Positions 8,825 to 19,409 of a stretch of 57,689 nt of DNA are shown piece after piece. This stretch comes from Candidatus Thioglobus pontius (GTDB lineage Bacteria > Pseudomonadota > Gammaproteobacteria > PS1 > Pseudothioglobaceae): positions 1 to 57,689 of the forward strand of contig JACNGB010000023.1 of the NCBI GenBank assembly GCA_014384345.1, in the 5' to 3' direction. The notes under the pieces were generated by a model. The model was not told where the DNA came from. It did no database searches and was given only the letters and a program-made list of their open reading frames with translations. The translations under genes and the position numbers were made by a program. Position 1 is the stretch's first letter; each line of letters begins with the position of its first letter.

Positions 8825-10366
8825 ATGCAATTAAACGCCAGTGAAATTAGTGATTTAATTAAAAAACAAATAGAAGGCTTTGACTTTGCTGCAGAAGCAC
8901 GTACAGAAGGTACCGTGGTTAGTGTTAGTGATGGTATTGTTCGAATCCATGGTCTAGCTGATGCACAATTTGGTGAAATGCTTGAATTTCCAAATAACAC
9001 ATTTGGTATGGCGCTTAACTTGGAGCAAGACTCAGTTGGTGCGGTTGTATTAGGTGATTACCTTCACCTTTCTGAAGGTGACACTGTTAAGTGTACTAAC
9101 AAACTCGTAGAAGTGCCAGTTGGTGAGGCAATGCTTGGTCGTGTTGTTAACCCACTAGGCCAGCCAATTGATGGTAAAGGTGCAATCGATACAACTGATT
9201 CATTGCCTTTAGAAGTGATGGCTCCAGGTGTAATTGAGCGTAAATCAGTTGATCAGCCAATTCAAACAGGCGTTAAAGCGATTGATGCGATGGTGCCCGT
9301 TGGCCGTGGTCAACGTGAGTTAATCATTGGTGATCGCCAAACGGGTAAAACAGCCGTTGCGATTGATGCGATTATCAACCAAAAAGACACAGGCATTCGT
9401 TGTGTTTACGTTGCGATCGGTCAAAAAGACTCATCAGTAGCAGCAGTTGTGCGTAAGCTTGAAGAGCACGGCGCATTAGAAAATACGATTATTGTTAATG
9501 CAGGTGCAGCGTCATCTCCAGCACTTCAATACATTGCACCTTATGCAGGTTGTTCAATGGCTGAGTACTTCCGTGATCGCGGCGAAGATGCTTTGATTGT
9601 ATATGATGATCTAACAAAACAAGCCTGGGCTTACCGTGAAGTATCATTATTATTGAAGCGCCCACCAGGACGTGAAGCTTACCCAGGTGACGTATTCTAC
9701 TTGCACTCTCGTTTATTAGAGCGTGCATCACGTGTGAATGCTGAGTACGTTGAAATGATGACAAACGGTGAAGTTAAAGGCCAAACAGGTTCATTAACAG
9801 CCTTGCCAATTATTGAAACTCAAGGTGGTGACGTATCTGCCTTTGTACCAACAAACGTAATTTCAATTACAGATGGTCAGATCTTCTTAGAAACTGATTT
9901 ATTCAATGCAGGCGTACGTCCTGCAATTAATGCAGGTTTGTCAGTATCTCGAGTAGGTGGTGCTGCACAAACAAACATTATTAAGAAGCTAGGTGGCGGT
10001 ATTCGTCTAGACTTGGCACAATATCGTGAATTACAGGCCTTTGCACAGTTTGCATCGGATCTTGATGCAGAAACTAAAGCACAAATTGACCGTGGTCAAC
10101 GTGTGACAGAATTAATGAAGCAAAAGCAGTATGCGCCACTATCAGTAGCAGAATTAGCAACTTCATTGTTTGCTGCTAACTCAGGCTCACTAGATGATAT
10201 TGAAGCAAATAAGATTGTAGACTTTGAGGAAGCATTGTTAAACTACATGAAGTCAAATCAAGCAGATTTAATGGACAGCATTAACGCATCGGGTGATTAC
10301 AACGATGAGGTTGCTGGCCAATTGCAAGCGGCAATTGACGACTTCAAGGCTAACCATACTTGGTAA
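8825..10366 (+). CDS. atpA: ATP synthase F1 subunit alpha
   Basis: This 513-aa non-catalytic nucleotide-binding subunit has Walker [14 protein letters not shown] at about residue 169, [17 protein letters not shown], and the family signature [17 protein letters not shown]. Length matches E. coli AtpA exactly. An AAGGAAG ribosome binding site precedes the ATG. Confidence 0.97.
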   Translation: MQLNASEISDLIKKQIEGFDFAAEARTEGTVVSVSDGIVRIHGLADAQFGEMLEFPNNTFGMALNLEQDSVGAVVLGDYLHLSEGDTVKCTNKLVEVPVGEAMLGRVVNPLGQPIDGKGAIDTTDSLPLEVMAPGVIERKSVDQPIQTGVKAIDAMVPVGRGQRELIIGDRQTGKTAVAIDAIINQKDTGIRCVYVAIGQKDSSVAAVVRKLEEHGALENTIIVNAGAASSPALQYIAPYAGCSMAEYFRDRGEDALIVYDDLTKQAWAYREVSLLLKRPPGREAYPGDVFYLHSRLLERASRVNAEYVEMMTNGEVKGQTGSLTALPIIETQGGDVSAFVPTNVISITDGQIFLETDLFNAGVRPAINAGLSVSRVGGAAQTNIIKKLGGGIRLDLAQYRELQAFAQFASDLDAETKAQIDRGQRVTELMKQKQYAPLSVAELATSLFAANSGSLDDIEANKIVDFEEALLNYMKSNQADLMDSINASGDYNDEVAGQLQAAIDDFKANHTW

Positions 10367-10411
10367 GTTAATAAAGATTAGTGGAACTAGAAACTAAATA
10401 GGGCACCGAGA

Positions 10412-11275
10412 ATGGCAGCAGGCAAGGAAATTAGAACACAAATCGCGAGTATTAAAAATACTCAAAAGATCACATCAGCCATGGAAATGGTTGCTGCTTC
10501 TAAGATGAAAAAAGCCCAAGACAGAATGGAGGCTTCGCGCCCATATTCTGAGAAAATTACCAAGGTAATTGGTCATTTAGCTAATGCTCATCCAGAATTT
10601 GAACATCCTTATATGAAAGAGGTGGGTGAGGTTAAGCGAGTTGGCATCATTATTATCTCTAGTGATAGAGGCTTGTGTGGTGGCTTAAATACTAATCTAT
10701 TTAGAAGCTTGTTAAAAGATGTAGCTGATTATCAGGCCAAAGGTATCGAAGTTGATATTTGCACCATTGGTAAAAAATCTACTTCATTTTTCAAAAATTC
10801 TGGCTTGGGCATTAAATCAGTCTTAAATGATTTGGGTGACGCACCGCATTTTGACGATTTATTAGGCACAGTTAAGGTGATGTTAGATGCTTATGATAAT
10901 GGTGAAATTCAGCAATTATCAGTCGCTTACAATAAGTTTGAAAATACCATGACTCAGGTGCCAACAACGGCCCAATTGATACCAATGCTTGCATCAGACG
11001 CTGAAGGTATGGATCATCGTTGGGATTACATTTATGAGCCTGATGCAGAAGAGGCATTAAGTGCCCTATTGGTTAGATACATCGAAGCCATTGTTTATCA
11101 AGGACTGGTTGAAAACATTGCCTGTGAGCAATCCTCAAGAATGATTGCAATGAAGAGTGCAACGGATAATGCAGGTGATATGGTTGATGAACTTGAATTA
11201 GTTTATAACAAAGCAAGACAAGCGGCAATTACTCAAGAGATTTCAGAAATCGTGAGTGGTGCGGCAGCAGTATAA
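10412..11275 (+). CDS. atpG: ATP synthase F1 subunit gamma
   Basis: The rotating shaft subunit is 287 aa. It has the N-terminal coiled helix ([20 protein letters not shown]), the conserved [16 protein letters not shown], and the C-terminal helix ([20 protein letters not shown]) that reaches into the alpha-beta ring. It lies in the canonical position between alpha and beta. Confidence 0.96.
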   Translation: MAAGKEIRTQIASIKNTQKITSAMEMVAASKMKKAQDRMEASRPYSEKITKVIGHLANAHPEFEHPYMKEVGEVKRVGIIIISSDRGLCGGLNTNLFRSLLKDVADYQAKGIEVDICTIGKKSTSFFKNSGLGIKSVLNDLGDAPHFDDLLGTVKVMLDAYDNGEIQQLSVAYNKFENTMTQVPTTAQLIPMLASDAEGMDHRWDYIYEPDAEEALSALLVRYIEAIVYQGLVENIACEQSSRMIAMKSATDNAGDMVDELELVYNKARQAAITQEISEIVSGAAAV

Positions 11276-11288
11276 AAATTAAACATAG

Positions 11289-12692
<1,404 letters not shown>

Positions 12693-13109
12693 ATGTCAAT
12701 GATTCAGGTTGATATCGTTAGTGCTACAGAGTCACTTTACTCCGGTGAAGTGAAGTGTGTATTCGCGCCTGGTAGTAATGGTGAGTTGGGTATTTACCCC
12801 CAGCATTTACCACTACTATCAACGCTACGACCTGGTGAAGTACGTGTTGAAACTGAACAAGGCATGGAGTCAATCTATGTATCTGGCGGCATTGTTGAAG
12901 TTCAGCCTTCGGTTGTCACTATCTTTTCTGATACTGCGATTCGCGCTCATGATCTTGATGAGTCTAAAGCTTTAGAAGCAAAACAAAGAGCTGAAGAGGC
13001 GATGGCCAATGCTGATACGGATCAGGATATCTCAGCAACACAGGCAGCACTTGCAGAGTCTATGGCACAGTTGCAGATGATTTCTAAAATGCGCGGTAAA
13101 AAACTTTAA
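12693..13109 (+). CDS. atpC: ATP synthase F1 subunit epsilon
   Basis: This 138-aa central-stalk subunit has an N-terminal beta sandwich (VDIVSATESLYSGEV, GELGIYPQHLPLLSTL, YVSGGIVEVQPSVVTI) and a C-terminal two-helix hairpin (DESKALEAKQRAEEAM). In this family the hairpin can inhibit ATP hydrolysis. It starts directly at the atpD stop. Its stop codon overlaps the convergent ogt stop. Confidence 0.96.
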   Translation: MSMIQVDIVSATESLYSGEVKCVFAPGSNGELGIYPQHLPLLSTLRPGEVRVETEQGMESIYVSGGIVEVQPSVVTIFSDTAIRAHDLDESKALEAKQRAEEAMANADTDQDISATQAALAESMAQLQMISKMRGKKL

Positions 13110-13405
13110 AGACAGATTTTATTAAAATCAACAATCTTATTGTTTATTACTTGAACGCCTTCTTTTTGAAGGCGTTTTTGTTTTAGTGCCAAGCCAAATG
13201 CATAATCACCCAGCTCTCCATTTGACTTAACCACTCGGTGACAGGGAACTTCAGGTGCGTTTGTGTTTTTATGCATGACACTGCCAACTGCTCGGTAAGC
13301 GTTTGGGTGGCCGATTAATTTGGCAAGCCTAGCGTAGCTAATAACCGATCCAGCTGGCACTTTTTCCACCAGTGTAGTGTAGCAAAGTTGTTGAAATTTA
13401 GTCAA
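13106..13405 (-). CDS. Short O6-alkylguanine-DNA alkyltransferase (C-terminal domain only)
   Basis: This 99-aa protein corresponds to the C-terminal active domain of MGMT/Ogt. It has an Arg-finger-like element YRAVGSVM (R38), the active-site motif PCHRVV with Cys55, then G-x-x-G-D-Y-A-F-G and the closing KEGV. Stand-alone proteins of this size are usually alkyltransferase-like proteins, which carry PWHR and cannot accept alkyl groups. Here the acceptor cysteine is retained, so direct methyl transfer is plausible. It is last in the leftward operon, overlaps kdsC by four nt, and its 3' end contains the atp terminator. Confidence 0.85.
   Translation of the reverse strand: MTKFQQLCYTTLVEKVPAGSVISYARLAKLIGHPNAYRAVGSVMHKNTNAPEVPCHRVVKSNGELGDYAFGLALKQKRLQKEGVQVINNKIVDFNKICL
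13154..13180 (+). terminator. atp operon terminator inside the convergent ogt gene
   Basis: AACGCCTTC pairs perfectly with GAAGGCGTT around a TTTTT loop and is followed by TTTTG. It lies 45 nt after the atpC stop. The same bases encode the conserved Q-K-E-G-V-Q region of the antisense gene. Confidence 0.75.
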
Positions 13406-13935
13406 ACTAGATAAGGATTCATGGCAGAATCATAATTATCCTGAGCCTTTAAAATGAAATCACACACTTCTCTAACGGCGCCATGGCCCCCTAGTTTCTC
13501 TGTTACGATACAAGCATTGTCTTTAACTAGATCGTGTGCATTAGCAACAGCTATAGGCAGACCAACGTTGCGCATAACTGGTAAATCAATCACATCATCA
13601 CCCACATAGGCTACTTGCTCAGCAGTAAGAGATAATTGATCAAGTAATTCCTGATAGGCAATTTGCTTGTCGCTTTGCCCTTGATAAAAGTGTTCAATAC
13701 CTAGGTTGCTCATTCGATGAGCAACATTTGGCGAGTTTCTGGCACTAATCACAGCAGGCTCGACACCAGATTGTTTGAGCAGTTTGATGCCAAGACCATC
13801 TAGAGAATTGAAGCGTTTAAGTTCGATTCCTTCATCAGAAAAATACAGGCCGCCATCAGTTAAAACACCATCCACATCAAAAATAATTAACTTAATTTTT
13901 TGAGCTCTAAGATAGGCTTTATTTAATAATTTCAT
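13402..13935 (-). CDS. kdsC: KdsC, 3-deoxy-manno-octulosonate-8-phosphate phosphatase
   Basis: This HAD phosphatase releases KDO for lipopolysaccharide inner-core synthesis. The 177-aa protein has the nucleophile motif IIFDVDGVLTDGGLYF, then RFNSLDGLGIKLL, motif II ISARNS, and motif III YVGDDVIDLPVM; GGHGAVREVCDFIL at the C-terminus is typical of KdsC. It overlaps ampD and ogt by four nt each. Confidence 0.93.
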   Translation of the reverse strand: MKLLNKAYLRAQKIKLIIFDVDGVLTDGGLYFSDEGIELKRFNSLDGLGIKLLKQSGVEPAVISARNSPNVAHRMSNLGIEHFYQGQSDKQIAYQELLDQLSLTAEQVAYVGDDVIDLPVMRNVGLPIAVANAHDLVKDNACIVTEKLGGHGAVREVCDFILKAQDNYDSAMNPYLV

Positions 13936-14450
13936 GTTAGTTTGCTCCAGTTAAACGATGCACCGGGGTCTGTTTTCCTCCCTGGTGCAATATCACTATG
14001 CCCCACAACACTGGTAATGGGATAATTAGCTTTTAGAATCGATAATACTTGATTTAGCGCCTGATATTGTGTCGTTTCATACTCAAGCGTATCGGTACCT
14101 TCTAGTTCAATGCCAATTGAATAGTTATTGCAATTTTCAACTTGGTTAAAGCTAGACTCGCCCGCATGCCAGGCACGTTGATCAAAGTTGACAAATTGTA
14201 CAATCTCACCACTGCGTTTAATGAGCAAATGTGCAGACACTTTAACACCAACTAGGGTGTTGAAATACTCGTGCTTATTTATATCGAGCCTATTGGTGAA
14301 AAAATCTTCAATATAAGGCGTGCTAAACTTCCCGGGTGGTAATGATATATTGTGAATAACAATGAGCGATATTTCACTCTCTGTTGGCCTCTGATTGAAG
14401 TTTTCAGAAGGAACTTGGGTGGCGATATCTAATTGATGGTTAGTAATCAT
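13932..14450 (-). CDS. ampD: 1,6-anhydro-N-acetylmuramyl-L-alanine amidase AmpD
   Basis: This cytosolic zinc amidase removes stem peptides from anhydro-muropeptides during cell-wall recycling. The 172-aa protein has LIVIHNISLPPG (first zinc His), VSAHLLIKRSGEIVQFV, RAWHAGES, SIGIELEGTD, and VVGHSDIAPGRKTDPG (second zinc His and Asp). Length and motifs match AmpD rather than the longer secreted amidases, and no signal peptide is present. Confidence 0.93.
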   Translation of the reverse strand: MITNHQLDIATQVPSENFNQRPTESEISLIVIHNISLPPGKFSTPYIEDFFTNRLDINKHEYFNTLVGVKVSAHLLIKRSGEIVQFVNFDQRAWHAGESSFNQVENCNNYSIGIELEGTDTLEYETTQYQALNQVLSILKANYPITSVVGHSDIAPGRKTDPGASFNWSKLT

Positions 14451-14458
14451 GGTGATTA

Positions 14459-15331
14459 TTATAACGATGTCTGTATCTGATTAAAATAGCGCCCTCTGAG
14501 CATTAATCGCGGATGATTACTATCATCTGTAAATGAACGGCGAGTGTGCAGAATGTTGTTGCAAATTAGCCCTTGCCCTGCTTGCATGGTGTGAGAAAAG
14601 TGATGCTGCGTTTGTGTTGCAAGCAACTCATCTAACAATTGAGCCGCCTCGACAATTTCAGCTGAGTTGTAAAATTCAATATTTTTTTTGCGTTGTGTGT
14701 AGCGCATTGATAATTGCTGGCTAAGCTCGTCAACAAAAAAGATAGGCCCGGTTGATGTTGGGCGCCTAATCACACCATCAACCTTATGCTGAGGAATGCT
14801 CATGGCCTGTGGGTGGCACAGCGCTTTAACTATTTCATCATTTTGTTCTCGTAAGCGTAGGTAGACGATCTGATGGTCAATCCACTGGTTTTCACCACCA
14901 CTTGGTGCTGGATTGACGCAAAATAATGAAAAAGCTCGAATCCTATTGTCAACAGGATTGTAGTAGCCATCAGTATGCCAGCCAATTGCGCGATCAGTGT
15001 AAGGGATAAACTCAGCCTGATTTTTTTGTTTGGTTTGGGTGATGTGTGCCAAGCCCTGATCTTTGACATACAGGTGTCGGTCAAATTCTTGCAGACCAAA
15101 CTGTTGATTAAAGTGAACTAGACTAGCCTCAATATTGTTAGGTATGGAGGTTTGAAATAGAGCGAAATTATTCGCACTACATAAGCGCAAAATTTGATTT
15201 TTCTCAGCATCGGTTAGACAGTTAAGATCATCAACCTCCACCAAGCAAGCATCAAGGCTGCTCGCAATATTAGATAGTTTGTCATCTCGCCAGAATTGAT
15301 AAGCATCTGGCGAAGTGATAATGTTAGCCAT
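14459..15331 (-). CDS. TauD/TfdA-like Fe(II)/2-oxoglutarate dioxygenase
   Basis: This 290-aa protein has the facial triad of the family: H119-x-D121 in AIGWHTDGYYNP and distal His262 in NNILHTRRSF. Downstream arginines in PRLMLRGRY are suitable for 2-oxoglutarate binding. Family members hydroxylate taurine, butyrobetaine, phenoxyacetates or other small acids; the substrate cannot be read from the sequence. I chose ATG 15331 (MANIITSPDAYQFW). The longer frame runs into yidC. It overlaps the yidC stop by eight nt, so it is translationally linked to the membrane-insertion operon, an odd partner. Confidence 0.85.
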   Translation of the reverse strand: MANIITSPDAYQFWRDDKLSNIASSLDACLVEVDDLNCLTDAEKNQILRLCSANNFALFQTSIPNNIEASLVHFNQQFGLQEFDRHLYVKDQGLAHITQTKQKNQAEFIPYTDRAIGWHTDGYYNPVDNRIRAFSLFCVNPAPSGGENQWIDHQIVYLRLREQNDEIVKALCHPQAMSIPQHKVDGVIRRPTSTGPIFFVDELSQQLSMRYTQRKKNIEFYNSAEIVEAAQLLDELLATQTQHHFSHTMQAGQGLICNNILHTRRSFTDDSNHPRLMLRGRYFNQIQTSL

Positions 15332-16943
15332 TAATACGCTTATTGATGAACCACTGTTGTGCAATCGACAATATGTTGTTAACCACCCAGTAAAGTACCA
15401 AACCTGATGGGAACCATATGAAGAAAATTGTAAATACAAAAGGCAGAGACATCATAATCTTGGCCTGCATTGGATCAGGTGGCGGCGGGTTTAGTTTTTG
15501 CTGGATAAACATAGACGCACCCATAATTAATGGCAAGATATAGAATGGATCTGGTGCTGATAAATCAAGCAAGTACCAGAAAGGGGTTTGACGCAACTCA
15601 ACCATTTCAAGCAACACCCAGTACAAGGCAATGAATACTGGAATTTGAACCAAGATTGGCAAACAGCCCGCTGCTGGATTGATTTTTTCCTTTTTGTAAA
15701 GCTCCATGGTCTTTTGACCCATTTTTTGCTTATCATCGCCATAGGTTTCTTTGAGTTTAGCAAGTCTTGGAGAAAGTTTGCGCATGCCCGCCATTGAACG
15801 GTAAGACTTCTCACTTAATTTGTAAAAAGCAAGCTTAATTAAAATCGTTAGAATGATAATGGCATAACCCCAAGACTGTACAAGCGAGTAGATCCAATGC
15901 ATAACCTCTGATAAAGGCTTGGCAATAATAAATAGTATGCCGTAATCAACCGTCTTGTCTAGGCCAGGGGCTAAATTATCAATAATCTCTTGCTCTTTGG
16001 GGCCGATATATAGTGCATTGTTAGCCAGTGTCGCTGTTGCACCTGGGGCAATGTTTTGAGCTGGATTAACAATGGTGAGTAAATGTTTACCATTGTTATT
16101 CTTGGCTGAGTAGTTGTGAGTATTTTGTGCTTCTGGAATCATGGCAACAAAAAAGTAGTGCTGGATCATAGCCATCCAGCCACCTTTTGAGGTGGTTGTT
16201 GCTTGATTATTGAACTCATCAAACTCAATTTTTTCATAAACCTCTTGATCATCATATTTGGCGCCACCAGTGTAAGTTGGCATCATCATGTTTGACTGGT
16301 CAATTTCATTGCGAACTAGTTGGGTATAGCTAGTAACATCAACCGCGTTATTGGCATTGTTGGTTACTTGATAATCGGTATTAACCACGTAACTACCCTT
16401 GTTAAAGTGATAGTTCTTGGTGACGATTGTGCCGTCGCTTCCTTTCCAGACTAGCGGTACAACTAGTGTGTCACCTTGCATTTGATAGTGTGTTTGGGCA
16501 GTGCTAAAAGTTGAGTGGTGGGTTGGCATTTTGGCACTTGGTAGTAAGCCACTTTGCGCCTGAAACAATTCACCTGATTGATCGTTTAATAATTGAAATT
16601 TCTGCTCTGAGCCGAGTTCAACAGGGTAGTCATTAAGCCAAGCGTTGATAATTGTGCCACCTTTATGGCTAATTTCTAGTGTTAGCAAGTCTGTTTGCAC
16701 CGTGACATAAGAGTCATTGTTTTCGCTCTTGACAGCAGGCACATCAGGACTTGAATGGGTAACAATAGCACTTGGCACATTCAGGTTTTTATCGTCGTTA
16801 GTTGCACTAGCAGCGCTTGATGTTTGCTGTTGGTAAATTAAATTACCGTTGGCATCAACCGCGTGTTGCCTATCCCACTGCTCTTTTAGTAAAAATAAAC
16901 TAAGAAGAATGGCGACAATTAGAAAGAATTTTTGATTGTTCAT
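15324..16943 (-). CDS. yidC: Membrane protein insertase YidC
   Basis: This 539-aa inner-membrane insertase cooperates with Sec. It has an N-terminal membrane helix (FFLIVAILLSLFLL), a large periplasmic domain of about 60-320 typical of Gram-negative YidC, and the C-terminal insertase core (YGIL, GYAIIILTILIKLAFY, GCLPILVQIPVFIALYW, PFVFTIFFIWFPSGLVLYWV). It follows yidD by 27 nt. Confidence 0.96.
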   Translation of the reverse strand: MNNQKFFLIVAILLSLFLLKEQWDRQHAVDANGNLIYQQQTSSAASATNDDKNLNVPSAIVTHSSPDVPAVKSENNDSYVTVQTDLLTLEISHKGGTIINAWLNDYPVELGSEQKFQLLNDQSGELFQAQSGLLPSAKMPTHHSTFSTAQTHYQMQGDTLVVPLVWKGSDGTIVTKNYHFNKGSYVVNTDYQVTNNANNAVDVTSYTQLVRNEIDQSNMMMPTYTGGAKYDDQEVYEKIEFDEFNNQATTTSKGGWMAMIQHYFFVAMIPEAQNTHNYSAKNNNGKHLLTIVNPAQNIAPGATATLANNALYIGPKEQEIIDNLAPGLDKTVDYGILFIIAKPLSEVMHWIYSLVQSWGYAIIILTILIKLAFYKLSEKSYRSMAGMRKLSPRLAKLKETYGDDKQKMGQKTMELYKKEKINPAAGCLPILVQIPVFIALYWVLLEMVELRQTPFWYLLDLSAPDPFYILPLIMGASMFIQQKLNPPPPDPMQAKIMMSLPFVFTIFFIWFPSGLVLYWVVNNILSIAQQWFINKRING

Positions 16944-16970
16944 CGATTTTTTTGTATTAGTTAAATTAAG

Positions 16971-17186
16971 TTATTTTTTAGGTACTGGGTCAAATCCACC
17001 GTCATGCCATGGATGACATTTTCCAATGCGTTTTGCGCTTAACGCAAACCCTTTAAAGAAGCCGTGAAGCTTAACGCAGTCATAGGCATACTGAGAGCAA
17101 GTGGGTTGAAATCGACAATTAGACCCTAGCCAAGGACTGATCACTAGCTGATAGAATTTGATCGGTATTAATAGCAAATAACGCAT
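16971..17186 (-). CDS. yidD: Membrane protein insertion efficiency factor YidD
   Basis: This 71-aa protein carries the family hallmark: YQLVISPWLGSNCRFQPTCS, then YAYDCVKLHG and GKCHPWHDGGFDPVP. It is thought to assist YidC. It overlaps the rnpA stop by one base (TAATG). Confidence 0.94.
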   Translation of the reverse strand: MRYLLLIPIKFYQLVISPWLGSNCRFQPTCSQYAYDCVKLHGFFKGFALSAKRIGKCHPWHDGGFDPVPKK

Positions 17187-17527
17187 TACTTGGCCACCAC
17201 TTTATTAAGTAAAGCGAGTAAATCTTGCGCAATGGTAGCATTGTTTGCGGATTTAGCATGTTTGGCCATAACCACAAACTCCCAGTTTTTCAGATGAGCT
17301 TGTTGCAACCTAAAAGTTTCACGTGCGATACGCTTAAAGCGGTTTCTTTCAACAGCTAAACGGTGTACTTTTTTAGAAATTGCAAGCCCGAGTTTGGCCT
17401 TGGGCGTGCTTGTCTTAACAGCCATAACCTGCCAATATTTCCCCCTAGTCATGTTGCCATTATTGAAAATGGATTTATATTCACTAGGTGTTAATATTTT
17501 AGATTGGCGGGTTAATCTAAAAGACAT
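17186..17527 (-). CDS. rnpA: Ribonuclease P protein component
   Basis: This 113-aa basic protein binds RNase P RNA and aids tRNA 5' maturation. It has the signature RNRFKRIARETFRLQQ and the opening RQSKILTPSEYKSIFNNG. It lies between rpmH and yidD as in most bacteria. Confidence 0.94.
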   Translation of the reverse strand: MSFRLTRQSKILTPSEYKSIFNNGNMTRGKYWQVMAVKTSTPKAKLGLAISKKVHRLAVERNRFKRIARETFRLQQAHLKNWEFVVMAKHAKSANNATIAQDLLALLNKVVAK

Positions 17528-17541
17528 TTACAGTGTTGGTA

Positions 17542-17682
17542 TTAAGCAGTTAAGCGCTTACGTCCCTTCTTTCTACGTGCGTTGATAACAGCGCGCCCTG
17601 CCTTGGTGCTCATTCTTGATCTGAAACCGTGCTTACGTTTACGTTTAATAACACTCGGTTGAAAGGTTCTCTTCTGCTTCAT
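17542..17682 (-). CDS. rpmH: 50S ribosomal protein L34
   Basis: The 46-aa product begins [20 protein letters not shown] and continues [20 protein letters not shown], the nearly invariant L34 sequence, with about 40% basic residues. It is the first gene of the leftward rpmH-rnpA-yidD-yidC operon. dnaA, its usual divergent neighbour, is absent; dprA is there instead. Confidence 0.95.
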   Translation of the reverse strand: MKQKRTFQPSVIKRKRKHGFRSRMSTKAGRAVINARRKKGRKRLTA

Positions 17683-17710
17683 AATGAATATCGTTCAATA
17701 AAATCTTGCA

Positions 17711-17719
17711 ATTTTACCA
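17711..17719 (-). promoter_or_regulatory. Extended -10 element of rpmH
   Basis: TGGTAAAAT on the minus strand (17719-17711) matches an extended -10 (TGnTAnnnT), about 30 nt before the rpmH start. The same sequence precedes gshA (51511-51519). Confidence 0.4.
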
Positions 17720-17726
17720 TAACTAA

Positions 17727-18911
17727 ATGTGCTTTGTATTACCTGTGATGAATATAGATGAAGCGATTAGTCAAATAAAATGCTACAATAATCATTCATT
17801 ATATATTCTGGATGCAACACCGGTGGATTTAGCTTATTGGCTACTATTATTAAAAGCGCCTTATCTAGGGGTTAAGACCTTTTATAAAGCGTTGGAGTTG
17901 TTTGAATCACCACAACAAGTTTTTTTAGCAAGCCATGCGCAAAGAGTGGCATCAGGGCTATTTAAAAAACTAACCCTAGATTATCTAGAGACATCTGATG
18001 TTTCTCTGGTGCAAGCCGATCTTGATTGGCAAAGAAATGAGCATTGTCACATTCTTACTTTAATTGATCAGAACTATCCAGCGCAATTGAAAACCATTGC
18101 TGATCCACCACCACTGCTCTATGTTAGGGGTGATGTATCATGCTTAAGCGAGCCACAACTTGCTATTGTTGGTAGTCGAAATCCGAGTGCAGGTGGTGAA
18201 CAAAATGCCTTGCAATTTGCACAAGGCCTGGCTAAATCTGGATTGACTATTACCTCAGGTATGGCTAGCGGCATTGATGCAAAGGCGCATATTGGCGCCT
18301 TGGAGGCGGGCGGTAAAACCATTGCTGTTTGTGGTACGGGTTTGGACCGCATTTATCCGGCTAAGCATAAAGCCTTGGCGCATCAAATATCCTTGCAAGG
18401 GGCATTGGTATCTGAATTTGCTATTGGCACATCACCCATGGCCAGTAATTTTCCAAGGCGAAATCGACTGATAAGCGGTTTAAGTTTAGGGTGTTTGGTC
18501 GTGGAAGCTACCATTAAAAGTGGCACCATGATCACTGCCAGATTGGCAGCAGAGCAAGGCAGGGAAGTGTTCGCCATTCCAAGCTCTATTCATAACCCTC
18601 TAGCTGAAGGCTGTCATGAATTGATCAAGCAAGGTGCAAAGCTCACGGGTAATATTAATGATATTATTGTGGAGCTTCCTGGGCAATTATTAAGCAATAA
18701 ATCAGTTGTAAAAACCACTCAATCAACAAAAGAGATGGACAAAACAGGGTGTAAAGTATTAAAATGCCTCAGCTATGAAGCCCTGACAGTGGATCAATTG
18801 GTTGAAAAAACCAAGTTAAGTCCCCAACTAGTAACGCAAGAGCTGTTGCTTTTAGAACTTGATCATAGGATTGAAAAAACCAATGCACAGGGCTACGTAT
18901 TAATTAAATAA
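17727..18911 (+). CDS. dprA: DNA processing protein DprA (Smf)
   Basis: DprA binds incoming single-stranded DNA and loads RecA during natural transformation. The protein is up to 394 aa. It has the Rossmann core: PPLLYVRGD, LAIVGSRNPSAGGEQ, SGMASGIDAKAHIGALEAGG, AVCGTGLDRIYPAKH, NFPRRNRLISGLS and EGCHELIKQGAKL. The C-terminal part (TKLSPQLVTQELLLLELD) is a winged-helix domain as in other DprA proteins. The start is uncertain: ATG 17727 is the longest and ATG 17748 is possible, and neither has a strong ribosome binding site. It lies upstream of smg and topA, the classical gammaproteobacterial order. Confidence 0.93.
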   Translation: MCFVLPVMNIDEAISQIKCYNNHSLYILDATPVDLAYWLLLLKAPYLGVKTFYKALELFESPQQVFLASHAQRVASGLFKKLTLDYLETSDVSLVQADLDWQRNEHCHILTLIDQNYPAQLKTIADPPPLLYVRGDVSCLSEPQLAIVGSRNPSAGGEQNALQFAQGLAKSGLTITSGMASGIDAKAHIGALEAGGKTIAVCGTGLDRIYPAKHKALAHQISLQGALVSEFAIGTSPMASNFPRRNRLISGLSLGCLVVEATIKSGTMITARLAAEQGREVFAIPSSIHNPLAEGCHELIKQGAKLTGNINDIIVELPGQLLSNKSVVKTTQSTKEMDKTGCKVLKCLSYEALTVDQLVEKTKLSPQLVTQELLLLELDHRIEKTNAQGYVLIK

Positions 18912-18917
18912 ATAATT

Positions 18918-19409
18918 ATGACACACAATATCCTCGATGTTTTGACCTACATGTTTGACTACCTCTTTGAAGAGGCGGAGCAAGATAACGCACACGAAAT
19001 AAACGATCTTGAGCTTAAAGCGCATTTGTCCGATGTTGGATTTGATGTGGCGGGCATTGATAAAGCCTTGAGCTGGCTAGAAAATATTGCCACTTTGCAA
19101 GATGGAAAAATCAAGCCATTTGATACAATCTATCAATCTAGTATGCGTATTTATACGCCAGCCGAACAACAAAAGCTAGATGCCAAATCTCGTGGATTTT
19201 TACTATTCATGGAGAACATTGGCCAACTTGATGCCAACCAACGTGAAATGATTATCGAGCAAGTCATGACGTTGGGCGATACCAAAATTGAACTAGACGA
19301 TCTTAAATGGGTAGTGATGATGGTATTAGGTAATAGTACTGGCGGTGAAGTTTCTGCTCAATGGCTAGAATCTATTGTTTTTCTTGATGAAAACCGCACC
19401 TTGCAATAA
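18918..19409 (+). CDS. smg: Smg family protein (DUF494)
   Basis: This 163-aa acidic helical protein (DVLTYMFDYLFEEAEQDN; DLKWVVMMVLGNSTG) matches the Smg/DUF494 family, almost always found between dprA and topA. Its molecular role is not established. The stop overlaps the topA start by one base. Confidence 0.88.
   Translation: MTHNILDVLTYMFDYLFEEAEQDNAHEINDLELKAHLSDVGFDVAGIDKALSWLENIATLQDGKIKPFDTIYQSSMRIYTPAEQQKLDAKSRGFLLFMENIGQLDANQREMIIEQVMTLGDTKIELDDLKWVVMMVLGNSTGGEVSAQWLESIVFLDENRTLQ

Noticed and set aside
17542-17748. Chromosome origin (oriC) next to rpmH
   Set aside because: No dnaA, no cluster of TTATNCACA boxes and no AT-rich 13-mers were evident between rpmH and dprA; the gap is only about 65 bp.
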